From assembly GCA_905214875.1 (NCBI GenBank), contig CAJMNR010000001.1:62001-126000 (forward strand): a stretch of 64,000 nucleotides of DNA, in the 5' to 3' direction. This stretch comes from an uncultured bacterium (GTDB lineage: Bacteria; Bacillota; Clostridia; Lachnospirales; Lachnospiraceae). Under the pieces are notes generated by a model. That model ran no database searches. It was not told where the DNA came from and saw only the letters and a program-made list of their open reading frames with translations. The translations under genes and the position numbers were made by a program. Of this stretch, positions 32,834 to 41,512 are shown in pieces; within the stretch, counting starts at the first letter, position 1; each line of letters begins with the position of its first letter.

Positions 32834-34981
32834 TTGAAAAATTACGTAATTGTTTACCTTAGTTCTGAATATACCCCTGAATTAGAGAAATATTTACTAA
32901 CTTTAGATGGCGAAGATATCGAATTTGCTATCTACCATCACCAGAAGGGAACTTGTTTTGAACCGGTAAATTTATTAGCGGAAATGGAACGGGTATGTGC
33001 CAATCAGAAGGATGAAGTTAACTTTATCTTTATGACGGACTGTAAAAAATTAATGGAAACGGTATACCGAATCTATCAGCAGTCATTTTATAGTTTTATG
33101 TATTATGAAGATGGGGCAGAAGAGATTGTACTGCCAACAATCTTTGAGGAGTTGGCAACATATAAGATCGAAGAAAAAGAGCAACTGATAAAACCAATCT
33201 ACTCCTCTACAGAAGAAGTGAATTTCTCAGATGATAGAATAAATAATCGGGTATTGCTCGCAAGCTATGAGGGAATTAGGGAAGAAAGAGAAAATCCAAA
33301 TCTTCAAAAGTATTATTATCTGAACGGACAATGGCATGTGTTTGAGCCAGGGGCAGGAAAAAGGGTGTACTGCTTCAAAGAAGGGAATTTGACAGAAGAA
33401 AAACAGATTCATTATAGCATCGATGAAAAAATAATGTCGACCATGATGGAAAGATTGGAAAAAAGCATTGCAGAGAATGATATAGAAGAGGTGGCTGAGG
33501 CACTTGATAAGTTTGTCGACCTAAAATATATCGTGTATATCCAATATAAATTTATTTTATTTATAATGAAAGACAGGCTTGATCTGTGCGAAAGTAAAGA
33601 TATACCTTTGGTGGAAATGGTATTTTACTCCTATTTGCTACATTCGTATATTGATGCTGCAACATATGAACAAATGCTTTCGGCAATAGAAAGAAATAAG
33701 GAAGCATTAGGGGAAGAAAGCTTAACCTACCTTTATGAGCATATGTCATATCTAGTATTTCTTCATCCGAACATAAAAAAGGATAACATGCAACTTGAGG
33801 AAATATCTAAGTATATCACAAAATTAGCTACGGAACGTTTACAAGCCTTTCTAGAACCAATTAAGAAAGAAGAACGAGAGAAAGACACGATCATTGTAAC
33901 AACCTCTCAATTCTTAGGTTTCGCACATGCACCAACAAAGACAGTACTGGAACGTATTTATACGTTAGGAAAAGAAATGAATAAGCGTGTTATCGTGATT
34001 AACACAAAAGAAATACTTTCAGAAAGAGGGCGTATTCCGATTTATGGTGAAATCTCAGTAAATGAGAAAAAAATGTATGACGGAGTACGTATACTTGAGT
34101 ATAAAGACTATGTATTCCAGATGTATCAGCCAGAGGGAGATGCATTAGAGGACAAAGAGGCCGTAAATATCCTAAGTTTGATTCGCAATCTTAAGCCGTA
34201 TTTCGTAATTCACATTGGCGGATTCAGTGTCATGAGCGAACTGATTGGAAAAATGCTTCCGGTAATCCATATTCCAGTTGTATTTACACAGCCGATTATG
34301 AAGACAACGGGTATGCTTGTCCTAGGAAAATACTATGCGGATTATGAAAAAGAGAAAATGAGAAGTCTAGGTTACGATGTAGACAGTATGATTGAAAGTA
34401 CCTTCACGTTTGAATTAAAAGAGCAAAAAGGAAAGTTAACAAGAAGAGAGTTAGGAATTCCAGAGGACAAGTTCTTATTGGCGGTCATCGGTCTTCGTCT
34501 TACTTATGATGTTACAGAAGAATTTATGAAGGCCATGTGTCCATTGTTTGAACATAATATTCATATCGTGTTTGCAGGGGAAATGGATCAGTACGAAAGC
34601 ATGTGTAAGCGTATTCCAAGCATGAGAGAACACACCACATATATTGGTATGTGTGGGGATATCCTTGCATTAATGGAGAATGTTGATTTATATGTAAATC
34701 CGAAACGACTAGGTGGAGGTTTCTCAATTATTGAGGCATTTTCCCATGGCAAGCCAGGTGTTACGCTAAATTATGGCGATGTGGCAGGAGCAGCAGGCCC
34801 AGAGTTCCGTGTTGAGTCATATACAGAAATGACAGAGGTAATCAAACGTTATGTAACAGATCCAGAATTCTATGAAGAGATGAGCATAAAAGCAAGAAAA
34901 AGAGCAGAAGAATGCCAAGATTCTAAGAAAATGCTCGAAAAAATAATAAATGAAGCAGAAATGCACGAACGATTCTTTTAA
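32834..34981 (+). CDS. Large GT-B glycosyltransferase with unassigned N-terminal region
   Basis: 715 residues from TTG 32834, which has AAGGGAG at 6 nt; ATG at 32810 in the same frame lacks a ribosome binding site. The C-terminal ~360 residues look like a GT-B glycosyltransferase: DTIIVTTSQFLGFAHAPTKTVLERIY near 355, IHIPVVFTQP near 483, FLLAVIGLRLTYDVTEEF near 545, and NPKRLGGGFSIIEAFSHGKPGVTL near 625-648 with the donor-site Glu. The N-terminal ~340 residues match no domain I can name and are rich in helices and acidic residues. No signal peptide or membrane segment. Single gene with own promoter; donor and acceptor unknown. A protein- or surface-glycan-modifying role is possible given the glycan genes downstream. 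Confidence 0.8.
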   Translation: MKNYVIVYLSSEYTPELEKYLLTLDGEDIEFAIYHHQKGTCFEPVNLLAEMERVCANQKDEVNFIFMTDCKKLMETVYRIYQQSFYSFMYYEDGAEEIVLPTIFEELATYKIEEKEQLIKPIYSSTEEVNFSDDRINNRVLLASYEGIREERENPNLQKYYYLNGQWHVFEPGAGKRVYCFKEGNLTEEKQIHYSIDEKIMSTMMERLEKSIAENDIEEVAEALDKFVDLKYIVYIQYKFILFIMKDRLDLCESKDIPLVEMVFYSYLLHSYIDAATYEQMLSAIERNKEALGEESLTYLYEHMSYLVFLHPNIKKDNMQLEEISKYITKLATERLQAFLEPIKKEEREKDTIIVTTSQFLGFAHAPTKTVLERIYTLGKEMNKRVIVINTKEILSERGRIPIYGEISVNEKKMYDGVRILEYKDYVFQMYQPEGDALEDKEAVNILSLIRNLKPYFVIHIGGFSVMSELIGKMLPVIHIPVVFTQPIMKTTGMLVLGKYYADYEKEKMRSLGYDVDSMIESTFTFELKEQKGKLTRRELGIPEDKFLLAVIGLRLTYDVTEEFMKAMCPLFEHNIHIVFAGEMDQYESMCKRIPSMREHTTYIGMCGDILALMENVDLYVNPKRLGGGFSIIEAFSHGKPGVTLNYGDVAGAAGPEFRVESYTEMTEVIKRYVTDPEFYEEMSIKARKRAEECQDSKKMLEKIINEAEMHERFF

Positions 34982-34987
34982 AAAAAA

Positions 34988-35014
34988 ATAGCACTCACCT
35001 CTTGAAAGTGCTAA
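34988..35014 (+). promoter_or_regulatory. CIRCE operator (HrcA site)
   Basis: ATAGCACTC-N9-AAGTGCTAA, against the consensus TTAGCACTC-N9-GAGTGCTAA (two mismatches, exact 9-bp spacer). It overlaps the -35 box of the small heat-shock operon, so HrcA binding should block transcription until heat stress. Confidence 0.9.
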
Positions 35015-35030
35015 TAATAAGTGTTATATT
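35002..35030 (+). promoter_or_regulatory. Heat-shock promoter of hsp20 genes
   Basis: TTGAAA (35002-35007), 17-bp spacer, TATATT (35025-35030), overlapped by the CIRCE site. Confidence 0.8.
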
Positions 35031-35135
35031 ACAAGTATAACAAAGGTAGGTAATAAATAAAGCCTTTGCATATAAAACAAATTAATAGATGTGCTACCCG
35101 GAACGAGTATTCACACGTTGATAGGAGGAATTGAT

Positions 35136-35486
35136 ATGTTGTTAGCAAGAAAAAATTATCCTATGAAAAGTGACGTAAGGGAAAGAGATGACATGTACAT
35201 TCTTGAAGTAAATCTTCCAGGATTTAAGAAAGAGAACATCAAGGCACATGTTGATAATGGTAACTTAATTATCGCCGCTTCGCAGGAAAAAGAAGATGAG
35301 AAAAGCAAGAAGAATTATATTCGGAAAGAAAGATACCACGGAGAATATAAGAGAAGCTTTTATATCGGACATAACATTAAGCAAGAGGACATTAAGGCTT
35401 CGTATAAATGGGGCGTCTTAAGGCTGGAGATTCCAAAGGAAATAAATAAGGATGAGAAGTCTCAAGGAACTATAAAAATTGCTTAA
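35136..35486 (+). CDS. Small heat-shock protein, Hsp20/alpha-crystallin family (copy 1)
   Basis: 116 residues from ATG 35136, preceded by AGGAGG at 8 nt; an upstream in-frame codon at 35091 is before that site. The alpha-crystallin domain starts at KSDVRERDDMYILEVNLPGFKKENIKAHV and ends with the conserved WGVLRLEIPKE; a short C-terminal tail TIKIA carries the I-x-I motif used for oligomer assembly. The N-terminal arm is unusually short (~12 residues) compared with copy 2, which may limit oligomer size. ATP-independent holdase. CIRCE control. Confidence 0.94.
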   Translation: MLLARKNYPMKSDVRERDDMYILEVNLPGFKKENIKAHVDNGNLIIAASQEKEDEKSKKNYIRKERYHGEYKRSFYIGHNIKQEDIKASYKWGVLRLEIPKEINKDEKSQGTIKIA

Positions 35487-35553
35487 TCGCTAGTTAGCTG
35501 AAGTTGTGAATTAGAAAAATGTTAAGTTGTTCTTATTATAAGGAGGAATTTAT

Positions 35554-36000
35554 ATGTTAATGCCTAGTTTATTCCATGATAGTTTTGTTGATAACTTTTT
35601 TGATGATATGTTCTCGTTTCCAACAATGGAACCTGTATTCCATGAGTTTAATACTGTAAATACGATGATGAGCACCGATGTTCAAGATCTTGGTAATGCT
35701 TATCAGTTAGAGATTGAACTTCCAGGATACAACAAGGAAGACATCCATGCAGAACTGCGTAATGGTTATATGACGATTACTGCAAAGAAAGAGGATGAAA
35801 AGAACGAGAAGAACGAAGCAGGTGAGTATATTAGAAGAGAACGTTTTTTAGGAGAATGTAGTAGAAGCTTCTATGTCGGTGAACATGTAAAAGAAGAAGA
35901 TGTAAAGGCAGGATTCGAAAACGGTATCTTGAAGGTCGTATACCCAAAGAAGGAAGAGACTCCTCAGATTGAAGAGAAAAAATATATTAATATAGCATAA
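35554..36000 (+). CDS. Small heat-shock protein, Hsp20/alpha-crystallin family (copy 2)
   Basis: 148 residues, the usual length of clostridial Hsp18. N-terminal arm with SLFHDSFVDNFFDDMFSF, alpha-crystallin domain STDVQDLGNAYQLEIELPGYNKEDIHAEL through NGILKVVYPK, C-terminal YINIA (I-x-I). RBS AGGAGG. It lies 67 bp after copy 1 with no terminator between, so both are probably on one CIRCE-controlled transcript. Confidence 0.95.
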   Translation: MLMPSLFHDSFVDNFFDDMFSFPTMEPVFHEFNTVNTMMSTDVQDLGNAYQLEIELPGYNKEDIHAELRNGYMTITAKKEDEKNEKNEAGEYIRRERFLGECSRSFYVGEHVKEEDVKAGFENGILKVVYPKKEETPQIEEKKYINIA

Positions 36001-36008
36001 TGATAGAT

Positions 36009-36050
36009 TCAAAAGAGCCTTAAGAGGAGTACCTCTTAAGGCTCTTTTGA
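36009..36050 (+). terminator. Palindromic terminator of hsp20 operon
   Basis: Perfect 19-bp stem starting TCAAAAGAGCC and ending GGCTCTTTTGA, with a 4-nt loop AGTA. The outer A/T pairs supply T-runs for both strands. Confidence 0.92.
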
Positions 36051-36064
36051 GTATGTAAAGACAA

Positions 36065-36162
36065 AGTGTTTAGGTTTGCACGAGCAAGCACTAATTGATT
36101 CCTCACAGGGAATGGATGAAATGCCGATTTCATCCAAAGCTTGTCGACTTTGTCGACAAGCT
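36065..36162. repeat. Tandem-hairpin intergenic element
   Basis: A run of consecutive hairpins: AGTG..TTTGC-ACGA-GCAA.CACT (36065-36092), ATTCC/GGAAT (36098-36113), GGATGAAAT-GCCG-ATTTCATCC (36114-36135), AGCTTGTCGA-CTTTG-TCGACAAGCT (36138-36162), followed directly by the terminator palindrome at 36167. The left end carries ACAAAGTGT as in the elements at 3282 and 29790. No gene is present. Confidence 0.7.
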
Positions 36163-36166
36163 AAAA

Positions 36167-36197
36167 GGAGATGACGAAAACGTCATCTCCTTTTTTA
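36167..36197. terminator. Bidirectional terminator (tRNA-Gln on - strand)
   Basis: GGAGATGACG-AAAA-CGTCATCTCC, perfect 10-bp stem. It is followed by TTTTTTATTA on the + strand and by TTTT on the - strand, where it ends the tRNA transcript. Confidence 0.88.
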
Positions 36198-36201
36198 TTA
36201 C

Positions 36202-36272
36202 TGGGCTAGCAGGATTCGAACCTGCAGATACTGGAATCAGAATCCAGGGCCTTACCGTTTGGCGATAGCCCA
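36202..36272 (-). tRNA. tRNA-Gln (anticodon CUG)
   Basis: Read on the - strand: acceptor stem TGGGCTA / TAGCCCA with the U1-A72 pair typical of tRNA-Gln, D-loop AAACGGTAAGG, anticodon stem CTGGA/TCCAG with loop TTCTGAT (anticodon CTG), T-arm TGCAGGTTCGAATCCTGC. 71 nt; CCA is not encoded. The CUG-reading isoacceptor is separate from any UUG one, which would be elsewhere. Confidence 0.96.
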
Positions 36273-36284
36273 TCAGCAACAATT

Positions 36285-36313
36285 ATTATAAAGTATGATG
36301 CCAAAAAAAACAA
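36285..36313 (-). promoter_or_regulatory. Promoter of tRNA-Gln
   Basis: On the - strand TTGTTT (36313 to 36308), 17-bp spacer, TATAAT (36290 to 36285), ending 12 bp before the tRNA. Confidence 0.75.
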
Positions 36314-36408
36314 GTAGTATTTTCTTTTTTTTCGCAATTAGTACACAAATGGTATCAATATGTACTAAAAAAAGAACAATCGCAAGATTCGATTCAAAGC
36401 ACTATTAC

Positions 36409-36437
36409 TTTACATTTATAGGGATAAGTGATAAAAT
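36409..36437 (+). promoter_or_regulatory. Likely promoter of PFOR gene
   Basis: TTTACA (36409-36414), 17-bp spacer, TAAAAT (36432-36437), giving a ~120-nt leader. A second TATAAT at 36535-36540 lacks a -35 and lies close to the ribosome binding site. Confidence 0.5.
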
Positions 36438-36564
36438 TTACACTATAGTATATACAATTGTAGCAACATTGGTGGTTTGGATAGTAAAATGAGCTCAATA
36501 TTAGACAAATCATAAGAAAAGTGTCGCGATGTTCTATAATATACTACAAGGAGGATTAAGTAAA

Positions 36565-39500
36565 ATGGCAAGAAAAATGAAAACTATGGATGGTAACATG
36601 GCTGCCGCTCACGTTTCTTATGCGTTTACAGACGTAGCAGCAATTTACCCAATTACACCATCTTCACCAATGGCTGATTATACAGACATGTGGGCAACAC
36701 AAGGTAGAAAAAATATCTTCGGATACCCAGTAACAATGTCCGAAATGCAATCTGAAGCAGGTGCTGCAGGTGCTGTACACGGTTCCTTACAAGCAGGTGC
36801 TTTAACAACTACTTACACTGCATCTCAAGGGTTATTATTAATGATCCCTAACATGTACAAAATCGCTGGTGAATTATTACCATGCGTATTAGATGTATCT
36901 GCTCGTGCATTAGCATCTCACGCATTATCTATCTTCGGCGATCACCAAGATATCTACGCTGCTCGTCAAACTGGTTTTGCTATGTTATGTTCAAGCAACG
37001 TACAAGAAGCTATGGATTTAGGAGCAGTTGCTCACTTAACAACAATTGAAGGTCGTGTACCATTCGTTCACTTCTTCGATGGTTTCCGTACTTCTCACGA
37101 ATTACAAAAAATCGCTGTTTGGGATTACGAAGATCTTAAAGAAATGTGCAATATGGACGCTGTTGACGCTTTCCGTCGTCGCGCTCTTAACCCAGAACAC
37201 CCAGTGACACGTGGTACTGCACAAAATGCTGACGTATTCTTCCAAGCACGTGAAGCTTCTAACAAATATTACAATGCGATCCCTGCATTAACTGAAATGT
37301 ACATGAACAAAGTTAATGAAAAGATCGGTACTGATTATAAATTATTCAATTACTACGGTGCTCCAGATGCTGAAAAAGTTATCATCGCTATGGGTTCTGT
37401 ATGTGATACAATCGAAGAAACAATTGACTTTATGTTAGAAAATGGCGAAAAAGTTGGTTTAATCAAAGTAAGATTATACCGTCCATTCAGCCAAGAACAC
37501 TTACTTGCAGCAATTCCTGAAACAGTTAAAACTATCACTGTATTAGATAGAACTAAAGAACCAGGTGCAATCGGCGAACCATTATACTTAGATGTATTAG
37601 CTGCAATCAAAGATACTAAATTCGGTAACGTTAAAGTATTATCAGGTCGTTACGGTTTAGGTTCTAAAGATACAGTTCCTGGAGATATCGTAGCTGCATT
37701 TAACAATACAGAAAAAGAAAAATTCACATTAGGTATCAAGGATGATGTTACATTCCTTTCTCTTGACCGTGTGGATATGCCAAGCGTTACACCAGAAAGC
37801 ACAGTTTCTTGTAAATTCTGGGGTCTTGGAGCAGATGGTACTGTAGGTGCTAACAAAAACTCCATCAAGATCATCGGTGACCACACTGATATGTACGCAC
37901 AAGCTTACTTTGATTACGATTCCAAAAAATCTGGTGGTGTAACAATCTCCCACTTACGTTTTGGTAAAGATAAGATCAAAGCAACTTACCTTATCAACAA
38001 AGCTGATTTCGTAGCATGTCATACACCAGCTTACGTAAGAAAATACAACATGGTTCAAGACCTTAAAGATGGTGGTACTTTCTTATTAAACACTAGCTGG
38101 AACATGGAAGAATTAGAACAACACCTTCCAGGACAAGTTAAGAGATACATGGCTGAACACAACATCAACTTCTATACTATCGATGGTATTAAAATCGGTA
38201 AAGAAATCGGACTTGGTGGACGTATCAACACTGTATTACAATCCGCTTTCTTCAAATTAGCAAACATCATTCCTGCTGATGAAGCAATTCAATATATGAA
38301 AGATGCTGCAACAGCTTCTTACTCTAAAAAAGGTGACGACGTAGTTAAAATGAACCACGACGCTATTGAAGCTGGTGCTGATGCAATCGTTAAAATTGAA
38401 ATTCCTGCTCACTGGGCAAATGCAGCAGATGAAGATTTATCTGTAACAGTAACTGGTGACAGAAAAGACGTAGTTGACTATGTTAACACAATCCAAAATG
38501 CTATCAACGCTCAAGATGGTAACAACTTACCTGTATCTGCATTCGAAGAATACGCAGATGGTACTTTACCAGCTGGTTCTGCAGCATATGAAAAACGTGG
38601 TGTAGCAATCGATGTTCCAGTATGGAATTCTGATAACTGTATCCAATGTAACTTCTGTTCTTACGTTTGTCCTCACGCTGCAATCCGTTCCGTAGCAATG
38701 GATGCTGAACAAGCTGCAAACGCTCCAGAAGGTGCACAAATTATTCCAATGACTGGTATGCCAGAACACAAATTTGCAATCTCTGTATCTACACTTGACT
38801 GTACAGGTTGTGGATCATGTGTAAACGTATGTCCAGGTAAGAAAGGCGAAAAAGCTCTTTCTATGGTAGCAATCGATACTGCAATGGAACAACAAAAAAT
38901 GTTCGATTACGGTGTAACTTTAGAAGTTCCAGCTGCTGTATCTGAAAAATTCAAACCAACAACTGTAAAAGGTAGTCAGTTCCAAAAACCATATTTAGAG
39001 TTCTCCGGAGCTTGTGCTGGTTGTGGTGAAACTCCTTACGCTAAGTTAATGACTCAATTATTCGGTGATAGAATGTACATTGCTAACGCAACTGGATGTT
39101 CTTCTATCTGGGGTGGTTCTTCACCAGCATCTCCATACACAGTAGATGCTAACGGAAGAGGTCCAGCTTGGGCTAACTCATTATTCGAAGATAATGCTGA
39201 ATTCGGTTTCGGTATGGAACTTGCTCAAAGAGCATTAAGAAACCGTGTAGTTGAATCTGCTAAAAACTTAGTTGAAGTTGCTGAAGATAATACAGTAAAA
39301 GCTGCATTAGAAAAATACCTTGCAACTCAAAACTCTTCAGCTGAAAATGCAATCGCAACAAGAGAAATGATTAGTGCATTAGAAGCATGCGAATGTGATA
39401 ACGCTGATCGCGCTAACATCTTAAATAACAAAGATTTCGCATCTAAGAAATCTCAATGGATCCTTGGTGGTGACGGATGGGCTTACGACATCGGTTTCGG

Positions 39501-40098
39501 TGGTGTAGATCACGTTCTTGCATCTAACCAAAACGTTAACATCTTAGTATTTGATACAGAAGTTTACTCCAATACTGGTGGTCAAGCTTCCAAATCAACA
39601 AACACTGGTGCAATCGCTCAATTTGCAGCTGGTGGTAAAGATGTTAAGAAGAAAGATCTTGCAGCTATCGCTATGAGCTATGGTTACGTTTACGTAGCAC
39701 AAATCGCTCAAGGTGCTGATTACAACCAATGTGTGAAAGCATTCGTTGAAGCAGAAAGCTACGATGGTCCATCTTTAATCATCGCTTACGCTCCATGTAT
39801 CGCTCACGGTATCAAGGGTGGTATGAAAAACGCGCAATTAGAAGAAAAACGCGTTGTTGAATCTGGTTACTGGCATTTATTCCGTCATGACCCACGTCGT
39901 GAAGCAGAAGGATTAAATCCATTCCAATTAGATTCTAAAGAACCAAAAGCAAGCTATAGAGAATTCATCGAAAGTGAAGTTCGTTATAATAGATTATCTC
40001 GTACAAATCCAGAGAGAGCAAACGAGTTATTCGAAAAAGCAGAACAAGACGCTAAGAAGAAATACGAACAGCTTGTAAGAAGAGCAAACGAAATCTAA
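36565..40098 (+). CDS. nifJ: Pyruvate:ferredoxin (flavodoxin) oxidoreductase
   Basis: 1177 residues from ATG 36565, 8 nt after AAGGAGG (an in-frame ATG at 36529 precedes this site). One chain holds all PFOR domains: domain I with YPITPSSPMADY near 27-38, domain II, the gamma domain, a two-cluster ferredoxin domain with CIQCNFCSYVCP (~692) and CTGCGSCVNVCP (~748), and the thiamine-diphosphate domain with GCAGCGETPYAK (~818) and GDGWAYDIGFGG (~970) plus SNTGGQASKST. Oxidises pyruvate to acetyl-CoA and CO2, reducing ferredoxin: the central step of this fermentation. Codon use is markedly richer in C-ending codons (AAC, TAC, CAC) and in GGT/CGT than neighbouring genes, a mark of very high expression. 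Confidence 0.98.
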   Translation: MARKMKTMDGNMAAAHVSYAFTDVAAIYPITPSSPMADYTDMWATQGRKNIFGYPVTMSEMQSEAGAAGAVHGSLQAGALTTTYTASQGLLLMIPNMYKIAGELLPCVLDVSARALASHALSIFGDHQDIYAARQTGFAMLCSSNVQEAMDLGAVAHLTTIEGRVPFVHFFDGFRTSHELQKIAVWDYEDLKEMCNMDAVDAFRRRALNPEHPVTRGTAQNADVFFQAREASNKYYNAIPALTEMYMNKVNEKIGTDYKLFNYYGAPDAEKVIIAMGSVCDTIEETIDFMLENGEKVGLIKVRLYRPFSQEHLLAAIPETVKTITVLDRTKEPGAIGEPLYLDVLAAIKDTKFGNVKVLSGRYGLGSKDTVPGDIVAAFNNTEKEKFTLGIKDDVTFLSLDRVDMPSVTPESTVSCKFWGLGADGTVGANKNSIKIIGDHTDMYAQAYFDYDSKKSGGVTISHLRFGKDKIKATYLINKADFVACHTPAYVRKYNMVQDLKDGGTFLLNTSWNMEELEQHLPGQVKRYMAEHNINFYTIDGIKIGKEIGLGGRINTVLQSAFFKLANIIPADEAIQYMKDAATASYSKKGDDVVKMNHDAIEAGADAIVKIEIPAHWANAADEDLSVTVTGDRKDVVDYVNTIQNAINAQDGNNLPVSAFEEYADGTLPAGSAAYEKRGVAIDVPVWNSDNCIQCNFCSYVCPHAAIRSVAMDAEQAANAPEGAQIIPMTGMPEHKFAISVSTLDCTGCGSCVNVCPGKKGEKALSMVAIDTAMEQQKMFDYGVTLEVPAAVSEKFKPTTVKGSQFQKPYLEFSGACAGCGETPYAKLMTQLFGDRMYIANATGCSSIWGGSSPASPYTVDANGRGPAWANSLFEDNAEFGFGMELAQRALRNRVVESAKNLVEVAEDNTVKAALEKYLATQNSSAENAIATREMISALEACECDNADRANILNNKDFASKKSQWILGGDGWAYDIGFGGVDHVLASNQNVNILVFDTEVYSNTGGQASKSTNTGAIAQFAAGGKDVKKKDLAAIAMSYGYVYVAQIAQGADYNQCVKAFVEAESYDGPSLIIAYAPCIAHGIKGGMKNAQLEEKRVVESGYWHLFRHDPRREAEGLNPFQLDSKEPKASYREFIESEVRYNRLSRTNPERANELFEKAEQDAKKKYEQLVRRANEI

Positions 40099-40131
40099 GA
40101 ATTATATATAAAAACTAGCTAGTTAGAAAGA

Positions 40132-40170
40132 GGCCTAAGGCAATTATTTGATTGTCTTAGGCCTTCTTTA
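40132..40170 (+). terminator. Terminator of PFOR gene
   Basis: GGCCTAAGGCAAT / ATTGTCTTAGGCC (13 bp, one G-U), 6-nt loop, then TTCTTTAC. Confidence 0.9.
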
Positions 40171-40262
40171 CATTAAATAGGAAGAAATACATAGGTTAAT
40201 CCTGAAAAATAGCGTTTAAAAGGGGATTTTTGCGCTAATAATGGAATCGAATGGTAAATAAC

Positions 40263-40292
40263 TTGACAAGAGTAAATGCTAGAATATACAAT
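40263..40292 (+). promoter_or_regulatory. Promoter at head of surface-glycan region
   Basis: TTGACA (40263-40268), 18-bp spacer, TACAAT (40287-40292). It makes a leader of ~195 nt before the first gene. Confidence 0.75.
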
Positions 40293-40315
40293 AGACTCTG
40301 CAAAGATGGTAGTTA

Positions 40316-40390
40316 AAAGGGGCTCACTTTAAGTAGTGACGACTACGGTCCTTTGTTGCAAAAGACAAAAGTCCTGTTTATTTGAGGACT
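40316..40390 (+). other. Structured 5' leader of glycan operon
   Basis: AAAGG (40316-40320) can pair with CCTTT (40350-40354) around an inner TCACT/AGTGA hairpin (40324-40339), and AGTCCT (40370-40375) pairs with AGGACT (40385-40390). It fits no riboswitch class I can recognise. The rest of 40171-40494 is AT-rich and holds no gene. Confidence 0.45.
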
Positions 40391-40494
40391 AAGTATTATT
40401 ATAAAAATAATGGAATATAAATGTATGTTTTTGGGTCAATAGTTAAGGTAATATCAATTATTAGTAATTGGATATTATTCTATAGGAGGAAATA

Positions 40495-41445
40495 ATGGTA
40501 ACATTGTATTTAGTAATCCCTTGTTATAATGAGCAGGAGGTATTACCTGAAACATCAAAACGCTTGCATGAAAAGTATGCACAGTTAGTTAGAGATGAAA
40601 AAATTAATACAAAAAGTAGAATCGTATTTGTGGATGACGGTTCAAAAGACAGAACATGGGAAATGATAGAAGAATTACACCAAGAGAATGACATTTTTTC
40701 TGGTGTAAAATTAAGTCGTAATAGAGGACATCAGAATGCATTGTTGGCAGGATTGAGTTCAGTTGTAGGTAAGGCGGATGCCTACATTTCAATGGATGCG
40801 GATCTTCAAGATGATATTAATGCGATTGATGGTTTCTTAGAAGAATTAAGCAAAGGCTCCGAAGTGGTTTATGGAGTACGAAGCGCAAGAAAGAAGGATA
40901 CTTTCTTTAAACGCTTTACTGCAGAATTTTTCTATAAGATGATGAATCATCTTGGCGCAGAAGTTGTATTCAACCATGCAGATTATCGTTTATTAAGTAA
41001 TCGTGCATTGGAAGGATTGCTTGAATTTAAAGAGGTCAACTTATTCCTACGCGGTATTGTACCAATGGTAGGATATAAGAGCTCAAAAGTTTACTATGAA
41101 CGTAATGAGAGATTTGCGGGGGAAAGCAAATATCCTTTAAAGAAAATGATAGCATTTGCGACACAAGGAATTACGTCCTTAAGTATAAAACCAATAAGAA
41201 TGATAATTTCATTAGGATTTGTTACTTTCCTTATTAGTTTAATCATGCTTGTATATTTCTTGATTAGACATTTCACTGGAAATACAGAAATCGGATGGAC
41301 AAGTCTTATTGTATCAATTTGGGCATTAGGTGGACTTCAATTATTAGCAATCGGTGTAATTGGAGAATACATTGGAAAAGTATATTTGGAAACGAAAAAT
41401 AGACCGAGATTTATTGTTGACAAGTTTATAAATACAGAGGAATAG
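40495..41445 (+). CDS. GT2 polyprenyl-phosphate glycosyltransferase, GtrB/ArnC-like (1)
   Basis: 316 residues. GT-A domain: LYLVIPCYNEQEVLPET at the N-terminus, FVDDGSKDRTW near 46, metal-binding MDADLQDD near 98, followed by two C-terminal helices (about 236-256 and 268-290). This layout matches DPM1/GtrB enzymes that move a sugar from a nucleotide onto undecaprenyl phosphate at the inner leaflet. Sugar unknown. It is followed by an 11-bp intercistronic stem and a second GT2 gene. Confidence 0.9.
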   Translation: MVTLYLVIPCYNEQEVLPETSKRLHEKYAQLVRDEKINTKSRIVFVDDGSKDRTWEMIEELHQENDIFSGVKLSRNRGHQNALLAGLSSVVGKADAYISMDADLQDDINAIDGFLEELSKGSEVVYGVRSARKKDTFFKRFTAEFFYKMMNHLGAEVVFNHADYRLLSNRALEGLLEFKEVNLFLRGIVPMVGYKSSKVYYERNERFAGESKYPLKKMIAFATQGITSLSIKPIRMIISLGFVTFLISLIMLVYFLIRHFTGNTEIGWTSLIVSIWALGGLQLLAIGVIGEYIGKVYLETKNRPRFIVDKFINTEE

Positions 41446-41449
41446 ATGG

Positions 41450-41494
41450 ATAGTGCAGCGAATATAGAAAAGAGATTCTTGATCGCTGCACTAT
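41450..41494 (+). other. Intercistronic stem-loop
   Basis: ATAGTGCAGCG / CGCTGCACTAT, perfect 11-bp stem with a 23-nt loop between two GT2 genes. No T-run follows, so a terminator is unlikely; RNA processing or stability is more likely. Confidence 0.65.
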
Positions 41495-41512
41495 AGCTAA
41501 TAGGAGGAAATC

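Noticed and set aside
36009..36200. Integrated element using tRNA-Gln as attachment site
   Set aside because: No integrase, no direct repeat of the tRNA 3' end and no phage genes nearby; hairpins alone do not support an att site.
36295..36492. Small open frame (65 codons) before PFOR
   Set aside because: It overlaps the tRNA promoter and the PFOR promoter, has no ribosome binding site and shows low-complexity Phe/Lys content.
40316..40390. Known riboswitch (c-di-GMP, SAM, purine) in the glycan leader
   Set aside because: The conserved core sequences of these classes could not be found; only simple hairpins are visible.
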